From the NCBI RefSeq assembly GCF_027923225.1, contig NZ_BSDI01000035.1, positions 3,776-67,775 on the forward strand: 64,000 nucleotides of DNA, written 5' to 3'. The notes below the pieces were generated by a model. The model saw only the letters and a list, made by a program, of their open reading frames with translations, was not told where the DNA came from and ran no database searches. Position 1 is the first letter of the stretch. The number at the start of each line of letters is the position of its first letter. Below are positions 1 to 8,697 of this stretch, piece by piece. Made by a program: the position numbers and the translations under genes. The stretch is from Phytohabitans aurantiacus (lineage in GTDB: Bacteria > Actinomycetota > Actinomycetes > Mycobacteriales > Micromonosporaceae).

Positions 1-1
1 C

Positions 2-2482
2 GACCGGGTCGACCTGCACCGGTTCCGCCGGATGGCCGCCGCCGCGCGCGACGCCGGGGGCGCCGAACAGGTACGCCTGCTGCGCGACGCGCTGGACCAG
101 TGGCGCGGCGAGCCGCTGGCCGACCTGACCGGGGGCTGGGTCCGCCGGTCCCGCGAGCTCTGGCACCGGGAACGGCTGGACGCCGCCGTGCGGTGGGCCA
201 CCGTCGAGCTGCGGCTGCACGGCCCGGACCAGGTCATCGGCCGCGTCCGGGAGCTGCTGCACGAGTACCCGCTCGCGGAACCGCTGTCGGCGACGCTGAT
301 CCGGGCCCTCGCTATGGCGGGCCGGGCGGCCGAGGCCCTGGACTGGTACGCGGCCACCCGTGCCAGGCTGGTCGAGGAGCTGGGCACCGAACCGGGCCGG
401 GAACTCCAGGAGCTGCACCGGGAGCTGCTGCACGGCGAGTCCTCGGCCCCGCGCACGGCGGTACCGCTCGCCGCTCAGCTGCCTATGGACGTGCGCGGCT
501 TCGCCGGCCGGGGCGAGCAGCTCGCGCGCCTCGACGACCTGCTGGCCGGTACCGCGCGGGAGCCCACCGCCGTCGTCGTCTCTGCGGTCTCCGGCACTGC
601 CGGCGTCGGCAAGACGGCTCTGGCTGTGCACTGGGCGCACCGGGCGGCCGACCGGTTCCCGGACGGGCAGCTCTACGTCAACCTGCGCGGCTTCGACCCG
701 GCGGGTGCGATCATGAGTCCCGCCGAGGCGGTACGCGGCTTCCTCGACGCCCTCGGCGTGCCCGCCCGGCGGGTACCCACCGGGATCGACGCCCAGGCCG
801 CCCTGTACCGCAGCCTGCTCGCCGGCCGCCGCATGCTGGTACTGCTCGACAACGCCCGCGACGCCGCACAGGTACGGCCGCTGCTGCCCGGGGCACAGGG
901 CTGCGCCGTCCTGGTGACCAGCCGGAACCGGTTGCACGGGCTGGTGGCGGCCGAGGGCGCGCTCCCGCTGACCCTCGATGTGCTGTCCACATCGGACGCC
1001 CGCGAGCTGCTGGCCGGCCGGCTCGGTGCCGAGCGGGTCGCCGCCGAACCCGGCCCGGTCGAGGAGATCGTCACCCGGTGCGCCCGGCTGCCGCTCGCGC
1101 TGTCCATTGTGGCCGCCCGCGCCGCCGGCCAGCCCGACACTCCACTCGCGACGCTCGCCGCCGAGCTGCGCGCCGCCGGTGGCAGCCTCGACGCGTTCCG
1201 CGCCGACGAAGACGACGCGCGCACCGACGTACGCGCGGTGTTCTCCTGGTCGTACCGGACACTGTCGACAGACGCGGCGCGCCTGTTCCGCCTGCTCGGC
1301 CTGCACTCCGGCCCGGACGTGTCGGCGCCGGCGGCGGCGAGCCTGGCGGGTGAACCGCTCGCACGAGTGCGGGCACACCTCGACGAGCTGACCCGGGCAC
1401 ACCTGGTCGCCGAGCACGCCCCTGGCCGGTACTCGCTCCACGACCTGCTGCTCGCGTACGCCGGGGAGCTGGCTCGGGCGGAGGAGCCGGAGGCCGACCG
1501 GCGCGCGGCGATCAGCCGCCTGCTCGACCACTACCTGCACACCGCACACCGGGGCGCGCTGCTGCTGTACCCGCGCCGGCACCCGATCGTCCTCGCCGAC
1601 CCGGCGCCGGGCGTGACGCCCGAAGAGCTGGCCGACCACCGGCTGGCCTTGGCGTGGTTCGCCGCCGAGCACCACGTGCTCCTGTCCATGGTGGAGCTGG
1701 CCGCGGCGGGCGGGTTCGAGCGGCGCGCGTGGCAGCTCGCCTGGACGCTGTGGGACTTCCTGGACCGGCGGGGCCACTGGCACGACCTCGTCGCCGTCCA
1801 GCACACCGCACTCGCAGCGGCCGAGCGCACCGGCGACCTCCCGGGGCAGGCACACGGGCACCACGGGCTCGGGTTCGGGTACGACCTCGTGGGGCGCAGC
1901 GACGACGCCCTGCGGCACCTGGATCGCGCGGCTGGGTTCTTCGGCGCGCTGGGTGACCACGCCGGGCAGGCCAACGTCGAGCTGAGCATCTGCAGTGGAC
2001 TGGCCGGCGCCGACCAGCTGGCCGAGGCGACCCGCGCGGCGGAGCGGGCACTCGACCTGTACCGGGCCGCCGGTCACAGGTTCGGGCAGGCGGGCTCGCT
2101 CAACAACATCGGCCTGCTCAACACGATGATCGGCAACCACGAGCCGGCGCTGCCGTACTGCGAGCAGGCGCTGAGCCTGTACGAGGAGCTCGACGACAGG
2201 CACGGCCAGGCGACCACCTGGGACAGCCTCGGCTCGATCCGGCACAACCTCGGCGACCACGCCGCGGCGGTCGACTGCTACGAGCGGTCGCTGGCGATCT
2301 TCCGCGATTTCGGCGACCGGCACGAGGAGGCGAACACGCTCGTCAACCTGGGCGAGACCCAGCTCGCCGCCGGCCAGCCCGAAGCCGCCCGCCGCACGTG
2401 GCGACTGGCTCTGGACATCCTCGACGAATTGGGCCACCCCAACGCCAGCGAGGTCCGCGCCAGGCTCAAGCAGATTGCGTAA
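2..2482 (+). CDS. AfsR/SARP-family transcriptional regulator (5' truncated)
   Basis: The frame is open to the left edge, so the N-terminus, presumably with the OmpR-type DNA-binding domain, is outside the window. The visible 826 residues begin inside a bacterial transcriptional activator (BTAD) domain (about 1-150, starting DRVDLHRFRR). An NB-ARC type STAND ATPase follows, with P-loop GTAGVGKTA near residue 200 and Walker B-like MLVLLDN near 280. The C-terminal part (about 600-826) is a run of TPR-like helices. In the family, AfsR-like proteins activate secondary metabolism or developmental genes after NTP-dependent oligomerisation. No biosynthetic cluster is visible in the window to suggest a target. 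The family assignment is firm; the target is unknown. Confidence 0.9.
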   Translation, partial: DRVDLHRFRRMAAAARDAGGAEQVRLLRDALDQWRGEPLADLTGGWVRRSRELWHRERLDAAVRWATVELRLHGPDQVIGRVRELLHEYPLAEPLSATLIRALAMAGRAAEALDWYAATRARLVEELGTEPGRELQELHRELLHGESSAPRTAVPLAAQLPMDVRGFAGRGEQLARLDDLLAGTAREPTAVVVSAVSGTAGVGKTALAVHWAHRAADRFPDGQLYVNLRGFDPAGAIMSPAEAVRGFLDALGVPARRVPTGIDAQAALYRSLLAGRRMLVLLDNARDAAQVRPLLPGAQGCAVLVTSRNRLHGLVAAEGALPLTLDVLSTSDARELLAGRLGAERVAAEPGPVEEIVTRCARLPLALSIVAARAAGQPDTPLATLAAELRAAGGSLDAFRADEDDARTDVRAVFSWSYRTLSTDAARLFRLLGLHSGPDVSAPAAASLAGEPLARVRAHLDELTRAHLVAEHAPGRYSLHDLLLAYAGELARAEEPEADRRAAISRLLDHYLHTAHRGALLLYPRRHPIVLADPAPGVTPEELADHRLALAWFAAEHHVLLSMVELAAAGGFERRAWQLAWTLWDFLDRRGHWHDLVAVQHTALAAAERTGDLPGQAHGHHGLGFGYDLVGRSDDALRHLDRAAGFFGALGDHAGQANVELSICSGLAGADQLAEATRAAERALDLYRAAGHRFGQAGSLNNIGLLNTMIGNHEPALPYCEQALSLYEELDDRHGQATTWDSLGSIRHNLGDHAAAVDCYERSLAIFRDFGDRHEEANTLVNLGETQLAAGQPEAARRTWRLALDILDELGHPNASEVRARLKQIA

Positions 2483-2564
2483 TTTCACGGAGGCGGCGGC
2501 GGGCACACTCCGTCACACTGGGGACACCTTTGGTCGTCGTCCACCCCCGTGGCGACACGAGGGA

Positions 2565-2594
2565 GTCGCCGCCGGTCTGAGCACCGGCGGCGAC
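2565..2594. terminator. Bidirectional hairpin between convergent genes
   Basis: A perfect 12-bp stem (arms GTCGCCGCCGGT and ACCGGCGGCGAC) with a 6-nt loop lies between the regulator ending at 2482 and the OsmC gene whose stop is at 2597. It has no U-tract, as is usual for actinobacterial terminators. Confidence 0.7.
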
Positions 2595-2596
2595 TG

Positions 2597-3022
2597 TCAG
2601 TTCACCTTCGTGTCGACCGGCGTGCCAGCCTCGATCGTGCGGGAGACGGTGCAGAGGCGGTCGTGTGACATCTTCGCCGCGCGGGGCAGCATCTCCCGGG
2701 CAGCGTCGCCGGCCTCGCCTTCGGGGAACGCCACGCTCAGCTCCACGACCAGGTTGACGAGGCGGTTTCCGCCGCTCTCGTCGCGCACCTTGTCGGCCGT
2801 CACCCGCACCTCGAACCGCTCCGGCTCGGCGCGCTTGCTGACGATGTGATCGACGTCGGCGCCGGTGCATCCGCCGAGCGCGGCGAGCAGCAGCTCGACC
2901 GGTGTGAAGTCGGGGCCGTCGCTGGAGCCGATGGTGATGGTGCCGCCGCGGGCGTTCCGCACCTCGTACCGGCCAAGGCTCGCGCGTTCGATGGACACGG
3001 ATCGCAGGGTCTCGCCACTCAT
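2597..3022 (-). CDS. OsmC/Ohr-family protein
   Basis: This 141-residue protein has the OsmC fold signature: an N-terminal beta region, then FTPVELLLAALGGCTGADV (about 39-57) with the first redox cysteine, and a C-terminal segment with the second cysteine (RLCTVSRTI, about 120-128). Family members reduce organic hydroperoxides with two conserved cysteines; this one has cysteines in the expected places. The ATG at 3022 is the first in frame. Only 31 bp separate it from the divergent gene starting at 3054, so the promoters must overlap and at least one transcript may be leaderless. Confidence 0.88.
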   Translation of the reverse strand: MSGETLRSVSIERASLGRYEVRNARGGTITIGSSDGPDFTPVELLLAALGGCTGADVDHIVSKRAEPERFEVRVTADKVRDESGGNRLVNLVVELSVAFPEGEAGDAAREMLPRAAKMSHDRLCTVSRTIEAGTPVDTKVN

Positions 3023-3053
3023 GATCTAAACGTACCGCCGCTACCATCCGGTG

Positions 3054-4202
3054 ATGGCGGAGCGGGAGTTCGATGTGGTGCTCTTCGGGGCGACCGGATT
3101 TACCGGCACACTGGTCGCCGAGTATCTGGCGGAGCGGCGGCCGGCAGGTACCCGATGGGCGGTTGCCGGCCGCGATGCCGCACGGCTGCGGGCGTTGCGC
3201 GATCGCGTCGGTGAGGTTGGGGTCGTCGAGGCCGACGTGAGCGACGCCGCCGCCATGCGGCGGCTCGCGGAGTCGGCCCGGGTGGTCATCACGACCGTCG
3301 GCCCTTATATCCGGTACGGGGAGCCGCTGGTCGCCGCCTGTGCCGCGGCCGGCACCGACTATGTCGACCTGACCGGCGAGCCCGAGTTTGTCGACCGGAT
3401 GTACCTGGCGCACCACGCCACCGCCGAGCGCACCGGCGCCCGGATCGTGCACGCCTGCGGATTCGACGCGATCCCGGCCGACCTGGGCGCGCACTACACG
3501 GTGGGGCAGATGCCTGAAGACGTGCCGATCCGGATGCGCGGTTACCTGACCGCGAGCGGCCGGCCGTCCGGCGGCACGTTCGACACGGTACTGACCAACT
3601 TCGCGCGCTCCAGGCAGGCGGCACAGGCGCACCGGGAGCGGCGGCGGTTGGAGCCGGCCGACCGGTCCCGCCGGGTGCGCGGCGATGCCGGGCGGCCCGG
3701 GTACGACAAGGCGATCGGCCGGTGGGTGCTGCCGCTGCCGACGATCGATCCGCAGATCGTGGTGCGCTCGGCGCGGGCGCTGCCCCGCTACGGGCCGGAC
3801 TTCTCGTACGGGCACTTCGCCGCCCTGCGGAATCCGCTGGTCCTGGGCGGCATCGCGGCCGGCGCCGCCGGTGCGATGGTGCTCGCCAAGGCCGGTCCGA
3901 CCCGGCGCGCGCTGCGGCGCCTCGTCCCGACCGGCTCGGGGCCGAGCCCGGAGCGGCAGGCGCGGTCGTGGTTCCGGGTGCGGTTCGTGGCCGAGAGCGG
4001 TGGCCATCGGGTGGTCACCGAGGTGACCGGCGGCGACCCGGGGTACGGGCAGACGTCGAAGATGCTCGCCGAGTCCGCCCTGTGCCTGGCGCACGACCAG
4101 CTCCCGGAGACGGCCGGGCAGGTCACCACGGCGGTCGCGATGGGCGACGCGCTGCGCGCCCGACTATCGAACGCGGGCATGACCTTCCGGGTGGTCTCGT
4201 GA
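3054..4202 (+). CDS. Saccharopine dehydrogenase NADP-binding domain protein (trans-acting enoyl reductase-like)
   Basis: The N-terminus carries a Rossmann fold (FDVVLFGATGFTGTLVAEYL) typical of the saccharopine dehydrogenase-like family. The length (382 residues) and later motifs (HACGFDAIPADLG; SGGTFDT) fit the subgroup that includes mycobacterial trans-acting enoyl reductases of lipid synthesis. There is no lysine-pathway gene nearby, so the substrate is unknown. GTG at 3051 and ATG at 3054 are both possible starts; the ATG is chosen. The stop overlaps the start of the MarR gene (GTGA), so the two are translationally coupled. Confidence 0.85.
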   Translation: MAEREFDVVLFGATGFTGTLVAEYLAERRPAGTRWAVAGRDAARLRALRDRVGEVGVVEADVSDAAAMRRLAESARVVITTVGPYIRYGEPLVAACAAAGTDYVDLTGEPEFVDRMYLAHHATAERTGARIVHACGFDAIPADLGAHYTVGQMPEDVPIRMRGYLTASGRPSGGTFDTVLTNFARSRQAAQAHRERRRLEPADRSRRVRGDAGRPGYDKAIGRWVLPLPTIDPQIVVRSARALPRYGPDFSYGHFAALRNPLVLGGIAAGAAGAMVLAKAGPTRRALRRLVPTGSGPSPERQARSWFRVRFVAESGGHRVVTEVTGGDPGYGQTSKMLAESALCLAHDQLPETAGQVTTAVAMGDALRARLSNAGMTFRVVS

Positions 4203-4663
4203 CGGATGAGCTCGACAGCAGTCTGTGGCGGCCGCTGCGGGTACTGCTGGAGGCGATGGACCGCGACATCGCCGCCCTGTACGAGGAGGCCGGTCTCGCG
4301 GAGGTGCGCACCCGGTTCGTCGGGCCGCTCATCCAGCTCGGCCGGCACGGCCCGATGTCCATCCGCGAGCTGGCCACGCGCGTCGAGGTGACCCACTCCG
4401 CGATGAGCCAGACGGTCGCGGCGATGCGGGCGGCGGGGCTGGTCGAGAGCGCCGCCGGCTCCGACGGGCGGACCCGGCGGGTACAGCCGACCCAGCGCGG
4501 ACGCGAGGTCCTGCCGTTCCTGGAGGCGGAGTGGCACGCGACCGAGGCGACGGTCGGCGAGCTGGACGCCGCGCTCCCGTACCCGCTGACCCGCGTGGTC
4601 GCGGACCTGGAGGCCCTGTTGCGGGAGCGCCCGTTCCGGGACCGCCTCCGCGCTCACCTGTGA
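4199..4663 (+). CDS. MarR-family transcriptional regulator
   Basis: This 154-residue winged-helix protein has the MarR core: IQLGRHGPMSIRELA, then recognition helix THSAMSQTVAAM, then wing SDGRTRRVQPTQRG. The GTG start at 4199 overlaps the stop of the upstream dehydrogenase-like gene by GTGA. Coupling suggests it regulates that gene and possibly the convergent MFS exporter. MarR proteins usually repress until a small ligand binds; the ligand cannot be read here. Confidence 0.9.
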   Translation: MTDELDSSLWRPLRVLLEAMDRDIAALYEEAGLAEVRTRFVGPLIQLGRHGPMSIRELATRVEVTHSAMSQTVAAMRAAGLVESAAGSDGRTRRVQPTQRGREVLPFLEAEWHATEATVGELDAALPYPLTRVVADLEALLRERPFRDRLRAHL

Positions 4664-4712
4664 TCAGGGCGTCCCTCAAGTCGCCCTAACGACTTCAGGG
4701 ACGCCCTGATCA
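4661..4712. terminator. Long bidirectional terminator sharing both stop codons
   Basis: An inverted repeat with 23-bp arms (one mismatch) and a 6-nt loop CCCTAA lies exactly between the convergent MarR and MFS genes. Each arm begins TGATCAGGG, and the TGA at each outer end is the stop codon of the adjoining gene. Confidence 0.85.
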
Positions 4713-6062
4713 CACTGAGGTGGGGACCGGGGCCGGCACGGGCTGAGCGATGTCGTCGCCCTCGCGGCGGGCCCAACGGCCTGCCACGACCGCGTACCAG
4801 GCGCCCAGGGCTGCCATCCCGATCGCGACGGCCACCACCGATACCGGCGAGTGGCCGTCGGCGGGCAGCGTGAGCGCCCCGATGAACATGCCGGCCACGT
4901 ACGTCAGGTTGAACGTGGTGTCGTTGACCGCGAACACCCGGCCCCGGTAGTCGTCCTCGCACTCGTGCTGGATCGCCGTGTCCACCACGATCTTCATGCC
5001 CTGCGACGCGATGTTGACGAAGTAGACCGCCACGACGAGCAGCGCCTCGGTGAACGGCAGCGCGAACGCCAGCAGCGCGACCGCCAGGCCGAGCAGCAGC
5101 ACGCTGACCCACCGCCAGCCGCCGATCCGGCGGGTGACCGGCGGCGTGACCAGCGCGGCGGTGACCACGCCCGCGCTCGCGGCGCCGACCACGAAGATCA
5201 GGCCGGTGATCGAGTCCTGTACGTCGTTGTCGGTGACGAAGTAGTTGCGGTGCAGCAGGAGCATCGCGAGCGTGAGGACCCCGAAGAGCACCCGGAACCC
5301 CGCCTTGGCGGCCATGGCGTACGCGGCGCCGCGGCGGCTGGCGAGGTGCCGCAGGCCGTCGCCCATCCCCCGGGCCACCTCGGCCAGTGCCGACCCCATC
5401 GAGGCTTTGCACTCGTGCTCGACATGGTCGGGACCGAGCTCGTCGACCCGGAACGAGCGCCGCGCGAGTAAGGCCGAGGCGACGTATCCGATGGGCGCGA
5501 CGGCCGCGAGCACCGCGTACCCGCCGTCGCCGACCGAGACCATGGAGTGGACCAGGAGCGCGGCCAGACCGAGCCCGGACGAGAAGCAGATCGAGCCGAG
5601 CGTGCCCGCGAGCGAGTTGGCCGTGACCAGCCGGCGGTCCTCGACCACGTGCGGGACGGCAGCGGACAACCCGGACAGAAGGAACCTGTTCAACCCCATG
5701 ATCGCGAACGCGCAGACGATGAAGCCGATGCCCTCGCCGCCGGCATTGATCAACAGTGCCGTGGGGATGACCAGCGCGGCACGAAGCAGGTTGGTGCGGA
5801 CGACGACCTGGCGGCGGCTCCACCGGTCGAGGAAGACGCCCACGTAGGGGCCGATCAACGAGTACGGCGCCACGAGCAGCGCCGTGCCGATCGCGATGCT
5901 GATCGCGCTGGTATGCCGGTCGGGGTTGAACAGCACGCTGCCGGCGAGCGCGGCCTGAAACAGCCCATCGGCAAACTGGCTGCTCAGGCGCACGCCGAGC
6001 AGCCGCCGGAACCCACGCACCGCGAGTACCGCGCGCAGGTTGTGTGTGTCCCGGGACGCCAT
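4710..6062 (-). CDS. MFS transporter
   Basis: This protein of about 450 residues has many hydrophobic segments and an MFS layout: N-terminal VRGFRRLLGVRLSSQFADGLFQ, a loop with PYSLIGPYVGVFLDRWSRRQV (motif A region, FLDRWSRR) after the second or third helix, a charged central loop, and a second helix bundle. It resembles actinobacterial drug or metabolite exporters of the DHA3-like type. ATG 6062 is preferred to the longer start at 6113, because the residues before it (MATNVSGSRRARLRLTV) are not MFS-like. It ends in a terminator shared with the MarR gene, which makes it a candidate target of that regulator. Confidence 0.85.
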   Translation of the reverse strand: MASRDTHNLRAVLAVRGFRRLLGVRLSSQFADGLFQAALAGSVLFNPDRHTSAISIAIGTALLVAPYSLIGPYVGVFLDRWSRRQVVVRTNLLRAALVIPTALLINAGGEGIGFIVCAFAIMGLNRFLLSGLSAAVPHVVEDRRLVTANSLAGTLGSICFSSGLGLAALLVHSMVSVGDGGYAVLAAVAPIGYVASALLARRSFRVDELGPDHVEHECKASMGSALAEVARGMGDGLRHLASRRGAAYAMAAKAGFRVLFGVLTLAMLLLHRNYFVTDNDVQDSITGLIFVVGAASAGVVTAALVTPPVTRRIGGWRWVSVLLLGLAVALLAFALPFTEALLVVAVYFVNIASQGMKIVVDTAIQHECEDDYRGRVFAVNDTTFNLTYVAGMFIGALTLPADGHSPVSVVAVAIGMAALGAWYAVVAGRWARREGDDIAQPVPAPVPTSV

Positions 6063-6155
6063 GACGGTCAAGCGTAGGCGGGCTCTCCGGGAACCCGATA
6101 CATTTGTCGCCAATCTAGTGGCTTATCCATTTTGCGGCACGCTCACAGCTGACGG

Positions 6156-6617
6156 CTAGGCGGTGATCCACTCGGTCGCGATACGCCCGCCTCGCAGCGT
6201 GCACTCGATCCGGATCGGCCCCCGCCGCCGCGCCGGAAAGGCGAAACATCCCACTTCGTCCGCCGTGGTGGTCTCCGCGTCGGACCCGGACGCCGTCACC
6301 AGCCGCACCTCCCCCGGCTCGGGCGGCACGAGCTGCCCCTCGATGCCGGCCTCGCTGACCTCGATCTCGACGTTGACCGGCCCCCGCCCGAAGACGAGCG
6401 TGCGGGGCGTGCCGTGCACGGAGCCGCGCACGAGCATGCTCTGGTCAAGGTCGGAGTCGTAGAGCAGCGAAGCCAGCTCGACGTCGGCGTCGGCATTTCG
6501 CCACCGGAACGCCGCCCGCGCAGCCGTCATGACCTGTTGTTCCTCCGGGTGAGGAAGCAGCGCCTCCCGGAGGGCACGCAGAAGCTCGTCGTCGTCATTC
6601 CAGTTCCGCGAGGGCAT
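6156..6617 (-). CDS. Sigma-factor cassette partner protein, unknown function
   Basis: This is a 153-residue soluble protein. An acidic N-terminal helix (NDDDELLRALREALL) is followed by AARAAFRWRNADADVELASLLYDS and a beta-rich C-terminal half ending EWITA. ATG 6617 has a good ribosome site (GGAGG, 8 nt upstream); a GTG at 6626 is also open. It overlaps the 3' end of the sigma gene, so it is co-translated with it. I recall proteins of this appearance beside ECF sigma, subtilase and CHAT genes in other actinobacteria. An anti-sigma or sensor role is inference. No transmembrane segment or zinc-binding anti-sigma motif is visible. Confidence 0.7.
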   Translation of the reverse strand: MPSRNWNDDDELLRALREALLPHPEEQQVMTAARAAFRWRNADADVELASLLYDSDLDQSMLVRGSVHGTPRTLVFGRGPVNVEIEVSEAGIEGQLVPPEPGEVRLVTASGSDAETTTADEVGCFAFPARRRGPIRIECTLRGGRIATEWITA

Positions 6618-7233
6618 GCCGGCCACCTCCTGTCTTCGCGGCCTTCCCGTTCGCCCGGAGGTACGCCTGGACGGCTCGCGTCTCGCGCAACTTTTCGAGC
6701 GTGCGGATACGGGTCGGACCGATGCTGCCGATCGGCATGCCGAGAATCCGGCTGATCTCGGCGTACGGGCACGGCGGGTCGGAGACGAGCAGCGCCAGGA
6801 ACCGGCGCTGCTCGTCGCTCAACTCCGCGAGGCCGGCGAGGAGCACCTGGCGCTGCTCGGCCGCCAGCAGGTCTTCGTCGATGTCGTCCGACCCGGAACT
6901 GATCTGTGACATGGTCGCCGGGTCGGTCAACACGCTTCGACTGTTGAGGCGCAAGTGACGCTGGCACTCGTGGCGGGTCGTGGTGGCCAGCCAGCCGGGC
7001 AGCGCCGCGGGCTCGCGGATCTTCGGCAGGTGCTCGATGAGGTGCAACCACACCAACTGGCTGACGTCTTGGGCATCGGTGATCGACAGGCGGAACCGCC
7101 GGATGACGGTGGCGACGAGCCCGGCGTGCCGGCGAACCAGCTCGTTCCAGGCTGTCTCGTCACCGGCGACACTGGCCCGGACGAGCGTGGCCAGGTCGTC
7201 GGCCGTCGGACGCCCCACGACATCGTTTCCCAC
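6595..7233 (-). CDS. ECF-type RNA polymerase sigma factor
   Basis: This protein of about 212 residues contains sigma region 2 (AWNELVRRHAGLVATVIRRF ... DVSQLVWLHLIEHLPKI, then PGWLATTTRHECQRHLR) and region 4 (ELSDEQRRFLALL ... YAEISRILGMPIGSIGPTR). The GTG at 7233 is chosen because GGGAGG lies 5 nt upstream and the protein then begins MGNDVVGRPTADDLATLV; longer in-frame extensions are low-complexity. It lies 55 nt after the subtilase gene and overlaps the next small gene. It probably directs expression of its own cassette. Confidence 0.9.
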   Translation of the reverse strand: MGNDVVGRPTADDLATLVRASVAGDETAWNELVRRHAGLVATVIRRFRLSITDAQDVSQLVWLHLIEHLPKIREPAALPGWLATTTRHECQRHLRLNSRSVLTDPATMSQISSGSDDIDEDLLAAEQRQVLLAGLAELSDEQRRFLALLVSDPPCPYAEISRILGMPIGSIGPTRIRTLEKLRETRAVQAYLRANGKAAKTGGGRHALAELE

Positions 7234-7288
7234 GACATCCTCCCTTCGCCGGAGGACCCGGAGGACCCGGAGGACCAGGCGGACGGCC

Positions 7289-8620
7289 TCAGAGTACGCC
7301 TTCGAGGATCTGCATCGCGCTGCCGAAACCCGAAATGGGCTGCCCCCCGCTGGCGAGCAGAGCGACCGCCTGGCGGGGTGTGGTCCCCGGCGTCTCGCGG
7401 CAGATGCGGACGATCGCGCCGGCGATCTGCGGTGCGGCGAACGAGGTCCCGCTCCACAAAGCCCACGAGTCATTCCCGAACTCCTCCGGCTCCCGGTCGA
7501 ACACCGGCGACTCCAGGCCGGTGACAAATGTCGATCGGATGCCCTCGGCGACTGTCGAGAACTGGACATCGCCGTGGCTCGACCACTGCGCCGGGGTCAG
7601 GTCGGCTTTCAGACCCGCCACCGCCTCGACGCCGGGAAGCGCTGCCGGCCAGCACGGCGCGTCGTCGCCGAAGTTGCCGGCCGCCGCGACCATGACGACC
7701 GCGCCGCCCGAGTCCTGCGTGATGTACTGCGCCGCGGCCGCCAGCGCGGGCGGCGGCTCGTCGTCGGTGGTACGCATGCCCAGCGACATGTTGATCACCT
7801 GAGCGCCGTCCTCGTACGCCCGCAGCAGCGCGTCGGCGATCATGTCGTCGGACGCGAAGCCGTCGCTGTCGGCCGCCTTGTAGACCCGCACGTCGGCGCC
7901 CGGCGCGACCCGCATGACGATGCCGCTCACGAACGTGCCGTGCCCGGCCTGGAAGTCCAGGAACCCGTCAGGGCCGGCCGGCAGCACGTCGAGCTGGTCG
8001 ATGTCGCCCTCGTTGCGCGGTACGCCATTGAGCCACCCGTCGCCGCGCTGCGCCATCGGGATGCCGGTGTCGATCACCGCCACCCGCGGCCCGGCCTCGC
8101 CACTGGGCGCCGAGTACGCCTCGCTGTGCTGGATCGGCTCTGGTCCGCCGATCCCCTTGCCCACGGCGGCCAGCGTCGCGACGTAGTTGGTCCAGCCCCG
8201 CGTGCCCTTGCGGGAGCACTCCTCGATCGCGCGCTCCACTGTCGGCAGGAGCGCCGTGCCGTTACGCAGCCGGCAGAGCCCGCCGCGCCGCTCGACCACG
8301 TCGTCGAAGCCACGCGACTTCATGACGTCGACCAGTGCGCGCGCTTCCACGCTGTCAGAGCGCATCACGATCTCGCCGCGGGCGACCAGGCTCTCCCGGC
8401 CCCGTTCTCGCTGGCGTACCTCGATCTGCGGAAGATCACGCCGTCCACTGCGGCGTCCACGTAGGATACCCAGCAGCTCAGCCCCCCTCGGCGAGCCAAT
8501 CGAGTTGAGCTCGGACACCTGACGCGCGACGATCCGACGCAGCTCTGGCACGCGGTTCCCATAGGATTCCGGATAGTCACCCTTGAAGGCGTACCCAGCA
8601 GGACCATTCGTCAAATTCAT
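7289..8620 (-). CDS. Cytoplasmic S8 (subtilisin-like) serine peptidase
   Basis: The 443-residue protein has the complete catalytic triad: Asp in VAVIDTGIP, His in GHGTFVSGI and Ser in SGTSFAAPQ, with the oxyanion Asn in VAAAGNFGDD. An N-terminal region of about 145 residues precedes the catalytic domain. It has no signal peptide or membrane anchor, unlike secreted subtilases or mycosins, so it should act in the cytoplasm. ATG 8620 (MNLTNGPAGYAFKGDYPESY) is preferred to the longer frame from 8689, which overlaps the divergent gene. It is divergent from the CHAT gene and upstream of the sigma gene. The CHAT protein or the small partner are plausible substrates or regulators. Confidence 0.88.
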   Translation of the reverse strand: MNLTNGPAGYAFKGDYPESYGNRVPELRRIVARQVSELNSIGSPRGAELLGILRGRRSGRRDLPQIEVRQRERGRESLVARGEIVMRSDSVEARALVDVMKSRGFDDVVERRGGLCRLRNGTALLPTVERAIEECSRKGTRGWTNYVATLAAVGKGIGGPEPIQHSEAYSAPSGEAGPRVAVIDTGIPMAQRGDGWLNGVPRNEGDIDQLDVLPAGPDGFLDFQAGHGTFVSGIVMRVAPGADVRVYKAADSDGFASDDMIADALLRAYEDGAQVINMSLGMRTTDDEPPPALAAAAQYITQDSGGAVVMVAAAGNFGDDAPCWPAALPGVEAVAGLKADLTPAQWSSHGDVQFSTVAEGIRSTFVTGLESPVFDREPEEFGNDSWALWSGTSFAAPQIAGAIVRICRETPGTTPRQAVALLASGGQPISGFGSAMQILEGVL

Positions 8621-8697
8621 GTCATCACCCGGCTTCTCTTTACGTGCGACAGCGGAAGTTTGATCCGTTGACCGAAACAGAGACTCCACGAGACCTC

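Noticed and set aside
2466..4094. 542-codon open frame on the minus strand over OsmC and the dehydrogenase-like gene
   Set aside because: It is an antisense shadow caused by high GC content. The sense genes have clear families.
7249..7277. Triple GGAGGACCC repeat before the sigma gene
   Set aside because: It is a three-copy 9-bp run in a 55-bp spacer. It may only reflect slippage and has no palindromic or promoter structure.
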